Below, in pieces: positions 1-8,259 of a stretch of DNA of 64,000 bases (the stretch's first letter is position 1; each line of letters opens with the position of its first letter). The stretch spans positions 24,039 to 88,038 of the forward strand of contig NZ_JAIQLH010000026.1 in NCBI RefSeq assembly GCF_020037025.1, read 5' to 3'. Position numbers and translations under genes: made by a program. The stretch comes from Streptomyces huiliensis. GTDB lineage: Bacteria; Actinomycetota; Actinomycetes; Streptomycetales; Streptomycetaceae. The notes below the pieces were generated by a model. It was not told the DNA's origin. It did no database searches and worked only from the letters and a program-made list of their open reading frames with translations.

Positions 1-1159
1 AGGTCCATCCAGCAGGCACGAAATTCTGGCCGTTGCTCGGGCCGCCACCGTTCTGAGTGTTCTCCGCCGTCAGGGTAGGACCGTAGCCCGACTTGGCGAA
101 GCGATCCTCCGGCCAGGCGTATCCCGCTCGGGAGTCCCAGTGGGCGCATACCAGCGGAGGGTTGTGCGACGGGCAGGATCGATCCGGGCCGGTCGCCCAG
201 TTGTCGGAGTGCGCCCGCGCCTGGGGAGCGAGCTGGCCGTTGTAGCAGAGCGCCGCCAGACCACGCTGCGTACGCTCCGCGTTCACGAGGTAGAGCAGCG
301 CGTGCTCGGCGTTGACGACGTCGGCGTCGGACTGGGGAACCTTGTCGGCATAGCCGGCGTACCGCTCTTCCGCCTTCTGGCAATCCGCACGCCCGGACGT
401 GTCGCCACGTCCAGACGTGTCGCCGTTGGCCCAGGACGCGGCGACGTCGTTCTTCCCGTCGCCGTTGAAGTCCCCGGCGGCCCACTTGGTCGAATTCATC
501 CAGCCACCCGCGTTCGTGGCCCAGTGAGTGCGCTTGAAACCCGAACCGGTCGACAGACTCACCGTGATCGTATTCGAACCGCCGTTGTTCCAGACAGTGG
601 CCAGATCCGCCTTCCCGTCACCGTTGAAATCCCCGGCAACCCACGGAGTCCCGTCAATCCACCCACCATCCCGGTCACTCCACTGCGTCCACCCCGGAAA
701 CCGAGAACCATCAGACAGATAAACCGCAGTGGACAGGTTACCGCCGTTGTTCCAGGACGCGGCGAGGTCACTCTTCCCGTCACCGTTGAAATCCCCCGCG
801 GCCCACTTGGTCGTATCCATAAAGCCACCCGCGTTCGTGGCCCAGTGAGTGCGCTTGAAACCCGAACCGGTCGACAGGCTCACCGTGATCGTATTCGAAC
901 CGCCGTTGTTCCAGACAGTGGCCAGATCCGCCTTCCCGTCACCGTTGAAATCCCCGGCAACCCACGGAGTCCCGTCAATCCACCCACCATCCCGGTCACT
1001 CCACTGCGTCCACCCCGGAAACCGAGAACCATCAGACAGATAAACCGCAGTGGACAGGTTGGCGTCCGAAGTGGCGGGCGGCGTACGGCCGAGCACAAGG
1101 GCTAGGGCGACTACCGACAGCACGAGCACAGCCGTGCCCCACGTTCGAAGCTTCAGCAT
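1..1159 (-). CDS. Secreted FG-GAP/VCBS-repeat protein with C-terminal CAP domain (3' end outside window)
   Basis: Open frame of 386 codons from ATG at 1159 (AGGTGAG Shine-Dalgarno just upstream) that has no stop before the left edge. Residues 1-30 are a signal peptide. Four calcium-binding-type FG-GAP motifs (DFNGDGKxD) start near residues 70, 123, 177 and 230. From about residue 275 the sequence becomes a CAP/SCP-like domain: LLYLVNAERTQRGL, QARAHSDNWA with His about 317, and a downstream AEN whose Glu matches the CAP cavity. FG-GAP repeats usually form an adhesive beta-propeller; CAP proteins are secreted and their bacterial activity is poorly known. Function is inferred as an extracellular matrix or adhesion-type protein. 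The complete length is not visible. Confidence is high for the domains, low for the role. Confidence 0.88.
   Translation of the reverse strand, partial: MLKLRTWGTAVLVLSVVALALVLGRTPPATSDANLSTAVYLSDGSRFPGWTQWSDRDGGWIDGTPWVAGDFNGDGKADLATVWNNGGSNTITVSLSTGSGFKRTHWATNAGGFMDTTKWAAGDFNGDGKSDLAASWNNGGNLSTAVYLSDGSRFPGWTQWSDRDGGWIDGTPWVAGDFNGDGKADLATVWNNGGSNTITVSLSTGSGFKRTHWATNAGGWMNSTKWAAGDFNGDGKNDVAASWANGDTSGRGDTSGRADCQKAEERYAGYADKVPQSDADVVNAEHALLYLVNAERTQRGLAALCYNGQLAPQARAHSDNWATGPDRSCPSHNPPLVCAHWDSRAGYAWPEDRFAKSGYGPTLTAENTQNGGGPSNGQNFVPAGWT
502..1060. repeat. 321-bp-spaced internal duplication in FG-GAP region
   Basis: Bases 502-739 and 823-1060 are identical except for one base that I could find (557 versus 878). 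The offset of 321 bp equals 107 codons, so the duplication is in frame and adds two FG-GAP motifs. Flanking parts of the unit are more diverged, which suggests recent duplication or gene conversion of the core. Confidence 0.93.
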
Positions 1160-1185
1160 AAGCTCACCTGCCGCGGTAATACGCG

Positions 1186-1228
1186 ATCTGGGATCCGGGA
1201 TCTGCAATCTGGGATCTGGGATCTGGGT
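1186..1228. repeat. GATCTGGG tandem heptamer/octamer repeat in 5' leader
   Basis: Five or six imperfect copies of a 7-8 bp unit (GATCTGGG, GATCCGGG, GATCTGCA) lie 25-70 bp upstream of the start of the FG-GAP/CAP gene, inside its probable leader. A related CGCAGAT unit occurs just upstream of yaaA. Confidence 0.8.
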
Positions 1229-1376
1229 CATCCGGCAGTAATCGGAATGGTCGATGACCAGTAATGCCAGGATCAGCGCCGGCGACTCTCCGTACGTCTG
1301 TAAGTAAACGGCAGACCGGTCCGTCACGCCACAGCAGCAACAGGGGGGCAGCGGCCACGCCCGAAGCGTGTCTCAG

Positions 1377-1406
1377 GTCATGGGCCTGCCGGAGCAGGCC
1401 CATGAC
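1377..1406. terminator. Hairpin terminator downstream of the alpha/beta hydrolase
   Basis: Perfect 13-bp inverted repeat (GTCATGGGCCTGC and its complement) with a CGGA loop. It lies 23 bp beyond the stop of the minus-strand hydrolase and before the upstream region of the FG-GAP gene. No T-run is present, as is common in actinomycetes. Confidence 0.8.
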
Positions 1407-1428
1407 CGTCAGGCGAACCGGTCCGACA

Positions 1429-2178
1429 TCACCGGATCACGTTCGGCAGCAGGTGCCGGGCGAGGAATCTGCCCGCTTCGTCGCCCGCGAACCGCGGAAC
1501 GCCTGTGTGCCCGCCCATGTTGGCGTGCAGCGTCTTCTCCTCGGAGCCGAAGGCGTCGAACAGGTCCAGGGACGCCTGCCGGTCGTTGCCCTCGTCGTCC
1601 CACTGCAACAGGACGTGCAGCGGGATGGTGACCTGGCGGGCCTCCTCGAAGATGACGCGGGGGATGTAACTCCCGGCGTACAGAACCGCGGCCGAGATGC
1701 GCGGCTCGACCGCCGCCAGCCGGGTGCCGATGGAGATCACTCCTCCCGAGTACCCGACGGGGCCGCCGATCCCGGGCAGCGTGAGGAGAGCGTCCAGTGC
1801 GGTCCGCCATTCCGGGACCGTCTTCTCGACCAGCGGGAGGACGAGGGCGTCGATGATCTCGTCACCGACCGGCTCGCCGGCCTGCAGGACCCGGCGCAGG
1901 TCGGCGCGGGCCTGGTCGAGGGCGGGCCAGACCGGCCGGTCACCGCTGCCGGGGAGTTCGATGGTGGCCGAGGCGAAGCCGTCCGCCGCGGCATGCCGGG
2001 CCCGGGCCAGCAGCCGGGGGTACACCTTGCGGAGCCCGAGAGGAGGGGGGCTCAACAGGATCAGCGGCGCCGGCGCGGAGGCGGATTCGGGCGTCCACAA
2101 GATGCCGGGAATGCCGCCGAGGGTGAACTCGCGCTCGATGACGCCGTCGTCAAGGCGCTGTTCGGAAGTGAAATGCAT
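1429..2178 (-). CDS. Alpha/beta hydrolase, dienelactone-hydrolase-like
   Basis: A 249-residue protein. I place the start at 2178 (ATG preceded by GAAAGG); an in-frame extension to 2262 looks non-coding. The nucleophile elbow is GYSGG (Ser144), with a WDDEGND segment near 193-199 that can supply the acidic residue and His224 in a GGHTG context. The length and order match cytosolic dienelactone-hydrolase-like alpha/beta hydrolases of Streptomyces. The substrate cannot be inferred. It stands alone, with a terminator hairpin 3' of it and a LysR gene in the same direction upstream. Confidence 0.8.
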   Translation of the reverse strand: MHFTSEQRLDDGVIEREFTLGGIPGILWTPESASAPAPLILLSPPPLGLRKVYPRLLARARHAAADGFASATIELPGSGDRPVWPALDQARADLRRVLQAGEPVGDEIIDALVLPLVEKTVPEWRTALDALLTLPGIGGPVGYSGGVISIGTRLAAVEPRISAAVLYAGSYIPRVIFEEARQVTIPLHVLLQWDDEGNDRQASLDLFDAFGSEEKTLHANMGGHTGVPRFAGDEAGRFLARHLLPNVIR

Positions 2179-2316
2179 GGTCGTGCCTTTCGGGAGTGCA
2201 CGGAATGGCGCTCCCGGACGACGACCTATCGCCCGACCGTGACCCCAGAGGAGAGCACCCACGTCGTTACGTTCACGGGTACCACCTCCTCGGTCTTTCG
2301 CACGGTCACCGGAAGA

Positions 2317-3225
2317 TTAGCAGACCGGTGAGGTCAACCTCCGCGCCGCGACCGGCCGTCCGCCGCCTGCCGCGCCGTCGTCGGCCGGGCCTTGGCGCAG
2401 GAGGCGTCCGAAGGTCGCCGCGTGGGGGTGGGGGTCGGTGCGGGGATAGGCGTAGGTGAGGACGGCGGGCGGGCAGCCAGTGAGCGGGAGGTACAGGACG
2501 TCCGGGTCGGGGTGCTGGGCGGCCACCGACACAGGGAGCACGCCGACTCCGCGCCGGGCGGCGACGGCGTGGAGGTAGTCCTCGATGGTGGCGGTCTCCG
2601 CGCCGATCTCGGGGGTGGCGTCGGCCGGCCAGTCCCGCGGGGTGAGCGTGCCGCTCACGGTGTTGACGACGAGGCAGCGGTGTCCGAGGTCACGCCAGGT
2701 GACGCGGTCGCGGACGGCCAGGGTGGAGGTGCGGGCGACCGCCGCGATGTGCGGCTCCCGCAGGATCTCGGTGGTGACCAGGCGCGGATCGCGGACGGTC
2801 CCCCAGAGCAGGGCCGCGTCGGCCGAACCGTCGCGAAGTCCGGCGGTGCTGTCGTCTCGGCGCACGGTCTCCACGAGGACGTGGTGCCGCTCCTCCAGGG
2901 TGGCCGACGCTCGGCGGCCGCGCTGGAGGGGGAAGCCCCACGCGTAGCCGAGGCGTAGCGAGGACTGCGGCTCGGGGGGCCGGAGGGCCGCTTCCAGCTG
3001 GGGCAGCAGGAGTTGGAGATCGGCTCGCAGCCGGGTCCCGTCCGCGGTGAGGCGGGGGTGACGGGTGCTGCGGTCCACCAGGGTCCGGCCCGTGAGCCCC
3101 TCCAGACGCTGGATGTGCCGGGTGAGGGTGGGCTGGGAGATGCCGAGGCGGTCGGCGGCCCAGGTGAAGTGCTGCTCCTCGGCCAGGACGAGGAAACACC
3201 GCAGGTGATGCAGACCGATTTCCAT
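2317..3225 (-). CDS. LysR-family transcriptional regulator
   Basis: A 302-residue regulator. The N-terminal winged helix-turn-helix (about residues 4-62; FTWAADRLGISQPTLTRHIQRLE) is typical LysR, followed by a substrate-binding-like domain. The ORF can extend to 3276, but ATG 3225 begins the conserved helix directly and lies 10 bp after the stop of the MFS gene, so the two are likely co-transcribed with the MFS gene first. The usual LysR arrangement is divergent, so this same-strand tail-end position is slightly unusual. The likely target is the MFS promoter (inference). Confidence 0.88.
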   Translation of the reverse strand: MEIGLHHLRCFLVLAEEQHFTWAADRLGISQPTLTRHIQRLEGLTGRTLVDRSTRHPRLTADGTRLRADLQLLLPQLEAALRPPEPQSSLRLGYAWGFPLQRGRRASATLEERHHVLVETVRRDDSTAGLRDGSADAALLWGTVRDPRLVTTEILREPHIAAVARTSTLAVRDRVTWRDLGHRCLVVNTVSGTLTPRDWPADATPEIGAETATIEDYLHAVAARRGVGVLPVSVAAQHPDPDVLYLPLTGCPPAVLTYAYPRTDPHPHAATFGRLLRQGPADDGAAGGGRPVAARRLTSPVC

Positions 3226-3235
3226 GGGCACCAAA

Positions 3236-4450
3236 CTAACCAGTCGCCGTTGCCGTCCCGGCCCGCCGTACGGCACCGCGCACCACGGTCAGGTGCAGGA
3301 CCAGGGCGAGCAGGGTGAGTGCGGCCGTGTAGTACGGCAGGGAGCCCGGGGCCACGCCGAGGCCGAGCGCCACGCCGCCGAGCGCGGACCCGAGGCCGCT
3401 GCCGAGGTAGACGGCGGAGCTGTTGAGCGAGACGGCGACCGTGGCCTGTTCGGGCTGGGCCGCGATGAGCTGGTGCTGCTGGGGAACCTGGATGGCCCAT
3501 CCGGCCGCGCCCCAGACCACGAGCGGGACGGCGGCCAGCGCCACGGCGGTGTGGGCGGCGACGGGCAGGACGGACTGGGCGGCCACGACGAGGGCCAGGA
3601 TCCAGGCGACCGCGGCGAAGGGCCGGCCGGTGCGGTCCACGACGCGGCCGATCAGGAGGCTGCCGATGATGCCGCCCGCGCCCCAGGCCCACATCGCCCA
3701 GACCGTCCGGTCGGTGTGCGCGGCGTCGGCGATGAACTCGGCGAGGTAGGTGTACAGACCGAGGCTGGCGACGCCGCCGAGCAGCGAGACGGAGACGATG
3801 CCGGCGACCCGGCCGCCGGCGAGGGCGCGCACGCGCTGCCGCAGCGGCGGCGGCGGGCTCACCGCGACCCGCGGCAGCCGCGCGATCCCGGTCAGGGCGA
3901 CGACGCCCAGCGCGGTGATCAGCCACAGCGTGCCGCGCCACCCCAGGTGCGAGGCGAGCAGCATGCCGGCCGGGACGCCGATGACGGTGCCGATGCTCAG
4001 ACCGCCCATGACGGTGGCGAGCGCGCGGCCGCGCCGTTCCGGGGCGGTCAGGCCCGCGGCCGTGGCGGCGGCGACGGGCGAGTACACGCCCGCGCCGACG
4101 CCCGCGACCGCGCGGGCGATCAGGAGGACCCACAGACTGGTCGCGACGGCGGTCAGGGCGTTGCCGACGGTGAAGACCACCAGCGCCACACCGAGCACCA
4201 CCTTCGCCGGCCGCGCGGCCAGGAGGGTGGCGAACACCGGCCCGCCCAGCGCGTAGCAGAGCGTGAAGACGGTGACCATCTGCCCGGCCGACGACGCCGA
4301 GATGCGCAGGTCCGCCGAGACCAGGGGCAGCAGTCCGGCCATGACGTAGGCGTCCACGCCCAGCGCGAACGTGCCCAGTGCCAGCAGCGGGATGAACGTG
4401 CCGCGAGTACCGCCCTTTTCCGGGGCGGCTGTTGTCCGTGTGCCGCTCAT
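3236..4450 (-). CDS. MFS transporter, DHA1-type efflux
   Basis: A 404-residue membrane protein with about 12 hydrophobic segments, beginning FIPLLALGTFALGVDAYVMAG, the signature of AraJ/CmlA-like proton-antiport efflux carriers. ATG 4450 is chosen because GGAGCG lies 7 nt upstream; the ORF could run to 4501. The LysR gene follows after 10 bp. The substrate is unknown; export of a drug or a sugar-like compound is inferred from family. Confidence 0.88.
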   Translation of the reverse strand: MSGTRTTAAPEKGGTRGTFIPLLALGTFALGVDAYVMAGLLPLVSADLRISASSAGQMVTVFTLCYALGGPVFATLLAARPAKVVLGVALVVFTVGNALTAVATSLWVLLIARAVAGVGAGVYSPVAAATAAGLTAPERRGRALATVMGGLSIGTVIGVPAGMLLASHLGWRGTLWLITALGVVALTGIARLPRVAVSPPPPLRQRVRALAGGRVAGIVSVSLLGGVASLGLYTYLAEFIADAAHTDRTVWAMWAWGAGGIIGSLLIGRVVDRTGRPFAAVAWILALVVAAQSVLPVAAHTAVALAAVPLVVWGAAGWAIQVPQQHQLIAAQPEQATVAVSLNSSAVYLGSGLGSALGGVALGLGVAPGSLPYYTAALTLLALVLHLTVVRGAVRRAGTATATG

Positions 4451-4788
4451 CCGAGGCGCTCCGGCCGTACGGCGGACTCCCCGACGCCCTTCGGCGAACA
4501 TGACCTTCGGTGCGGAATGGCGGACGTCAATCCCGCCGTGCCGAACGTCTCCGCCGGATGAATTCCGTGCATTCCCCCGCCTTGCAGCAGACCGACATGC
4601 GCCGCGTACTCGAGCGCACGTAATACGTGAACGCGGGAATTACATACAGGGGGAATCGCCCCCGCAAGCCGACCGGCTGCATGTGTGATGCGTCTTCTGT
4701 ATGCCCACAGGTCACCGGAGTTGACGGCGGCCGATGAGATGTCGGCCACACCACCGGTGGCGGTTTCTTCGGAGGGGGAATCGGGCGG

Positions 4789-5589
4789 TCACTCCGGATC
4801 GCGGACCGCTTCCACCGCCTCCCGCACGTCCGGATGCGGATCACCGGCGAGGCCGTCCAGCAGCTCGGTGACGCCCGGGGTGGTCCAACGGGCGACCGCC
4901 CACACCAAGTCCTCCCGCACTCCGGGGTCGGGGTGGGCGGCGAGCCGGCTCAGCTCGGCGAGCGGGCCACGCCGGCGCATGCCGAACCAGTGCAGCGCCT
5001 CCCGCAGCGCGGCCGGGTCCCCGGGGTCGCCGGCCGCGACCCGGGCGAGCAACACCCCGACGGGCGGCGGCGGACCGTCCAGCGGATGCGGCAGCCGCTC
5101 GCGCAGGCGCCGCGCTCCGTACCCGCCGCGCACGCGGCAGCCGAAGCAGGTGCAGGGGCGCGTACCGTGCGCGTCCGGCAGGTACCGCCAGCCCACCACC
5201 TGCGGCGCGGTGCGGACCCGGTGCACTTCACGCGGCCGGATCGCCCGCGGGACGAACACCTCCCACCCGCGCGGGTCCTCCAGCGCCGCGATCCGCCGCA
5301 CGGCCTCCGCCGCGGAGACGGTGGCCTGAGTCCCCCGCGCCCGGTCGCCGTAGCGCCCGACCAGCACGTCCTGGGCGTCGTCGAGCCGTACGTGGACCGC
5401 CACCAGCCCGCCCCGGCTGCCGAACCGGGCCAGTTCGCGCAGCCATTGGTGGGTGAGCGTGTACGACGGCAGCACGGGGAAGCAGTACACGCCCCGCGCG
5501 CCGCCCTGCCCGTGCCCGGCCGCCCGGATCCCGGACCGCCGGACGCGCGGCGCGTTCGCCGCCGAGGTCAGGTGCACGAACATCGCCAT
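4789..5589 (-). CDS. HEAT-repeat-like protein with conserved MFVHLTxxxN N-terminus
   Basis: A 266-residue soluble protein. The N-terminal half (FVHLTSAANAPRVRRSGI, then GVYCFPVLPSY...HQWLREL) is a conserved Streptomyces module. The spacing of its His and following residues is reminiscent of DarT/ART-type folds, but I cannot confirm this. A C-x-C-x2-C cluster (CTCFGC) lies near residue 147, and the C-terminal 90 residues contain HEAT-like helical repeats (HPDPGVREDLVWAVARW, HPDVREAVEAV). The gene starts 6 bp after the stop of the DUF6924 gene, so the two form an operon. Function unknown. Confidence 0.72.
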   Translation of the reverse strand: MAMFVHLTSAANAPRVRRSGIRAAGHGQGGARGVYCFPVLPSYTLTHQWLRELARFGSRGGLVAVHVRLDDAQDVLVGRYGDRARGTQATVSAAEAVRRIAALEDPRGWEVFVPRAIRPREVHRVRTAPQVVGWRYLPDAHGTRPCTCFGCRVRGGYGARRLRERLPHPLDGPPPPVGVLLARVAAGDPGDPAALREALHWFGMRRRGPLAELSRLAAHPDPGVREDLVWAVARWTTPGVTELLDGLAGDPHPDVREAVEAVRDPE

Positions 5590-5595
5590 GGCAGG

Positions 5596-6153
5596 TCAGC
5601 CGGCGCCCTCGTCCCCGAGATCCATCTGCCGGAACTCCTCGTACACGGCGGTCCCCGGCCCCGCCGCGTGCACCTCGCATTCCGACCAGTCGGCCCCGCT
5701 GAACTCGCGGAAGAACAGGTTGGCGATGCTGTCGTTCATCTCGACCCCGGCCACCTGCAGGGCCGGCACGCGGAACGGCTCCTCACGAGGCGACGGCCCG
5801 TCGCCCGCGTCAGCCACATGGAGGTCGATGCCGAGCAGCGGGAGATCCGGGGCGGCGAAGGTCTCCGCGTCGGCCAGGTAGAGGTGGTCGTACGGCAGGT
5901 CGTGGCCGGTACCGGGGGCGGCGGCGAGCACCTCCTCCGGCAGCAGGCCCCGGTACTCCTCCTGGTCGACCGGGAGGACGTACGCGACGGCGTGGTCGTA
6001 GTCGGCGACGTCCTCCGAGCCCTCCTCGAAGGCGACGGGCGTCTCCAGGGCCTCCGCCAGACGATCCCAGCCGGCAGGGTCGGTGAAGTCGGTCCGGAGG
6101 ACGGGAGCGACGTCCACGCGGGGCAGGCGTATCGGTCGACGAGCGTGGTCCAT
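5596..6153 (-). CDS. DUF6924-type protein
   Basis: A 185-residue acidic, soluble protein with no signal peptide or membrane segment. The motif order TDFTDPAGWDRLAEAL, then PYDHLYLAD, and a C-terminal NLFFREFSGADW/EFRQMDL resembles the DUF6924 family of actinomycetes as I remember it. The start is ambiguous: ATG 6153 has no good Shine-Dalgarno and a GTG at 6186 would add 11 residues. It is the first gene of a two-gene unit with the HEAT-like gene. No function is known. Confidence 0.6.
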   Translation of the reverse strand: MDHARRPIRLPRVDVAPVLRTDFTDPAGWDRLAEALETPVAFEEGSEDVADYDHAVAYVLPVDQEEYRGLLPEEVLAAAPGTGHDLPYDHLYLADAETFAAPDLPLLGIDLHVADAGDGPSPREEPFRVPALQVAGVEMNDSIANLFFREFSGADWSECEVHAAGPGTAVYEEFRQMDLGDEGAG

Positions 6154-6488
6154 GCTGTGAACTCTAGTGCCGGGCACTGACAGCACCCGTGGGCGCCGGG
6201 CCAGGCCCCGGCCCGCCGGACGACGAGGGACCGGGTCGCCGCTCGCCGAGTCCCGCGAGTCTGCGCGCGAGCGTGGCCCGCTCCGGTTCGTTGCCCGCGC
6301 CTTCCGCCGAGGTGTTCCGAGGCGTCCGTGGCAGGTCTCCGGCCTGGGGCATGTCGTCCTCTCCAGTGGTGTGGTTGGCTACGTCGCATGGGTCTCAGGC
6401 AAGCGCCACCACCCCGCGCGGGTGGTCGGCCGAGTGGTTCCGACGGTGGTGCCACGTGGTGTCCCGCCGTCCGGCCGGGAGCCGGGAC
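6154..6488. other. Divergent intergenic region, 335 bp
   Basis: It separates the DUF6924 unit (minus) from the HSL-type hydrolase (plus). It contains a perfect 7-bp inverted repeat with a CGCGC loop (ACCACCC at 6408, GGGTGGT at 6420), possibly an operator or part of a leader. I see no coding region. Confidence 0.5.
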
Positions 6489-7523
6489 ATGAGCGCCCGT
6501 CGCGCGTCGCCGGAACCGCGCGGTGTCCCGCCGCGGGAGGCGTCGGCTCACCTCATCGATCCCGAACTGGCCGCGGTCCTCGCCTCCTTCGGCGAGGCAC
6601 GGGAGCCGGTCACCCCCGAGAACCTCGCGGAGTGGCAGCGGCGGGACGCCGCGGCCCGTCCGAGGCCGACGGCCGGGAGCCTCCGCGCCGACGGCCTCTT
6701 CGAGGTGACGGAACTGTCCGTACCGGGACCGCGCAACGGCCCGGACGTCACCCTCGTGAGCGCGCGGCCCTCCGGGCGGACCGGGCCGCTGCCACTGCTG
6801 TACTACCTGCACGGCGGCGGGATGTTCGCGGGCAACGCGTGGTCCGTGCTCCCGCGCCTCCTCCGGGACTGGGCGCTTCCGCTCGAGCTGGCGGTGATCT
6901 CGGCCGAGTACCGGCTGGCGCCCGGGGCGCGCTATCCGGAGCCGCTGGAGGACTGCTACGCGGGGCTCGTCTGGGCCGCCGCCCACGCGGACGAGCTGGG
7001 CGTCGATGCGGAGCGCGTCGTCATCGGCGGCAAGAGCGCCGGCGGCGGGCTCGCCGCGGCCCTGGCCCTGCTGACCCGCGACCGCGGCGGCCCCCGGCCG
7101 CTGGGCCAGCTCCTGCTGTGCCCGATGCTCGACGACCGCGCCGACACCTTCTCCAGCCGGCACCTGTCGGTTCCGGGGGCGCTGGACCGTACCACCAACA
7201 CCACCGCCTGGCAGGCGTACCTGGGCGACCGCCACGGCGACGCGGACCTCCCTCCCTACGCGGCCGCCGCCCGCGCCACCGACCTCTCCGGTCTCCCCCC
7301 GGCCTACATCGACGTCGGATCGGCCGAGATGTTCCGCGACGAGTGCGTGGCCTACGCGAACGGGATCTGGCAGGCCGGCGGCCAAGCCGAACTACATGTC
7401 TGGCCCGGGGGTTACCACGGGTTCGACACTTTGGCACCGCAGGCGGCCCTCAGCCGCGACGCCCGCGGCGCCCGTACCCGCTGGCTCCGCCGTCTGCTCA
7501 CCCGGCCCGGCCCTACCACGTAG
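6489..7523 (+). CDS. HSL-family alpha/beta hydrolase with altered active-site context
   Basis: A 344-residue esterase-like protein. ATG 6489 follows GGGAG; the longer ORF from 6189 has no coding character. It has the HSL oxyanion motif HGGG (108-111), YRLAP (141-145), the nucleophile Ser183 and a GGYHGFD histidine near the C-terminus. Two departures are visible. The elbow is GKSAGG rather than GDSAGG. The usual D of the G-x-x-D-x-x-R-D-E segment is replaced in GSAEMFRDE by Glu or shifted. It may still be active with Glu as the acid. The substrate is unknown. Confidence 0.83.
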   Translation: MSARRASPEPRGVPPREASAHLIDPELAAVLASFGEAREPVTPENLAEWQRRDAAARPRPTAGSLRADGLFEVTELSVPGPRNGPDVTLVSARPSGRTGPLPLLYYLHGGGMFAGNAWSVLPRLLRDWALPLELAVISAEYRLAPGARYPEPLEDCYAGLVWAAAHADELGVDAERVVIGGKSAGGGLAAALALLTRDRGGPRPLGQLLLCPMLDDRADTFSSRHLSVPGALDRTTNTTAWQAYLGDRHGDADLPPYAAAARATDLSGLPPAYIDVGSAEMFRDECVAYANGIWQAGGQAELHVWPGGYHGFDTLAPQAALSRDARGARTRWLRRLLTRPGPTT

Positions 7524-7695
7524 CCATGCTCTGTGGCGGATCAAAGCGTCTCATTCGCACTCATTATCGATGAATCTTCGCCATACGGGATTTGGCGGCA
7601 TACCGCCCTACGCATCGGCGCAATCCGCCGGAAGGGTGGAGAGCACGCGCCGGCGGCCCGTCGGCGGCGGAAGCGTGAGAGAGGACGTGCCCCGC

Positions 7696-8154
7696 ATGGC
7701 CCCGATCCCGGTCAAGCCCGGTAAGTACAAGATCCACGCTCATATCATCGGCCCGACGTCCCTGTTGACGGCTACCGAGTACGCCGTGAAGTACGGCGCT
7801 CCGGTCATCACCGACCGCCTCAACCCGCTCCCGCTCGAACAGGACTGGATCATCGACGTCGCCGAGCACGAGGTCGTCGGGTCGCCCTACGTGATCCACC
7901 TGGCGTACCACCCGGCCGCGGGGCTCGTCGTTCCCGAGGACAAGCTCTACGTGAACAGCGTCCCGCGCGGCGAATGGGCGAAGTTCACTTTCGAGCGGGT
8001 GATCGGCGGGATCAAGATCCTCTCCGACAAGGGTCTCGCCCTGCGTGCCGGGCACCGGGGCGCGCAGATCGCCCTCGTACCGCCCCAGCCGGAGTTCCAG
8101 GAGACCTGGACCCTGGAATACGCGGGCCCGATCCCGCAGGAGCCGCAGGAGTAG
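7696..8154 (+). CDS. I66-like serine protease inhibitor, cytosolic
   Basis: A 152-residue protein without a signal peptide, rich in beta strands: GKYKIHAHI, DWIIDVAEH, PYVIHLAYHP, KFTFERVIGGIKI, TWTLEYAGP. This pattern resembles the I66/beta-trefoil inhibitor-like proteins annotated in Streptomyces. ATG 7696 is chosen with GAGAGAGGAC about 10 nt upstream; an in-frame GTG at 7687 is an alternative. A strong hairpin follows at 8174. No partner protease gene is adjacent, so the role is by family only and uncertain. Confidence 0.55.
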   Translation: MAPIPVKPGKYKIHAHIIGPTSLLTATEYAVKYGAPVITDRLNPLPLEQDWIIDVAEHEVVGSPYVIHLAYHPAAGLVVPEDKLYVNSVPRGEWAKFTFERVIGGIKILSDKGLALRAGHRGAQIALVPPQPEFQETWTLEYAGPIPQEPQE

Positions 8155-8173
8155 GGGCAGGAGAAGCCGGGAA

Positions 8174-8202
8174 CGCGGGGCGGCCGGGACGGCCGCCCCG
8201 CG
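8174..8202 (+). terminator. Perfect 12-bp hairpin terminator
   Basis: CGCGGGGCGGCC and its exact complement are separated by GGGAC, 19 bp after the stop of the I66-like gene. It is typical of GC-rich factor-independent termination in actinomycetes. Confidence 0.8.
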
Positions 8203-8259
8203 TCGCCGGATCCGCCGGAACGGCCGCCCGCCGGGCGCCGCGCGCCTTAGAGTCGGAGG

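Noticed and set aside
2337..4133. Long minus- and plus-strand ORFs overlapping the LysR/MFS region
   Set aside because: Alternative frames of assigned genes without domains.
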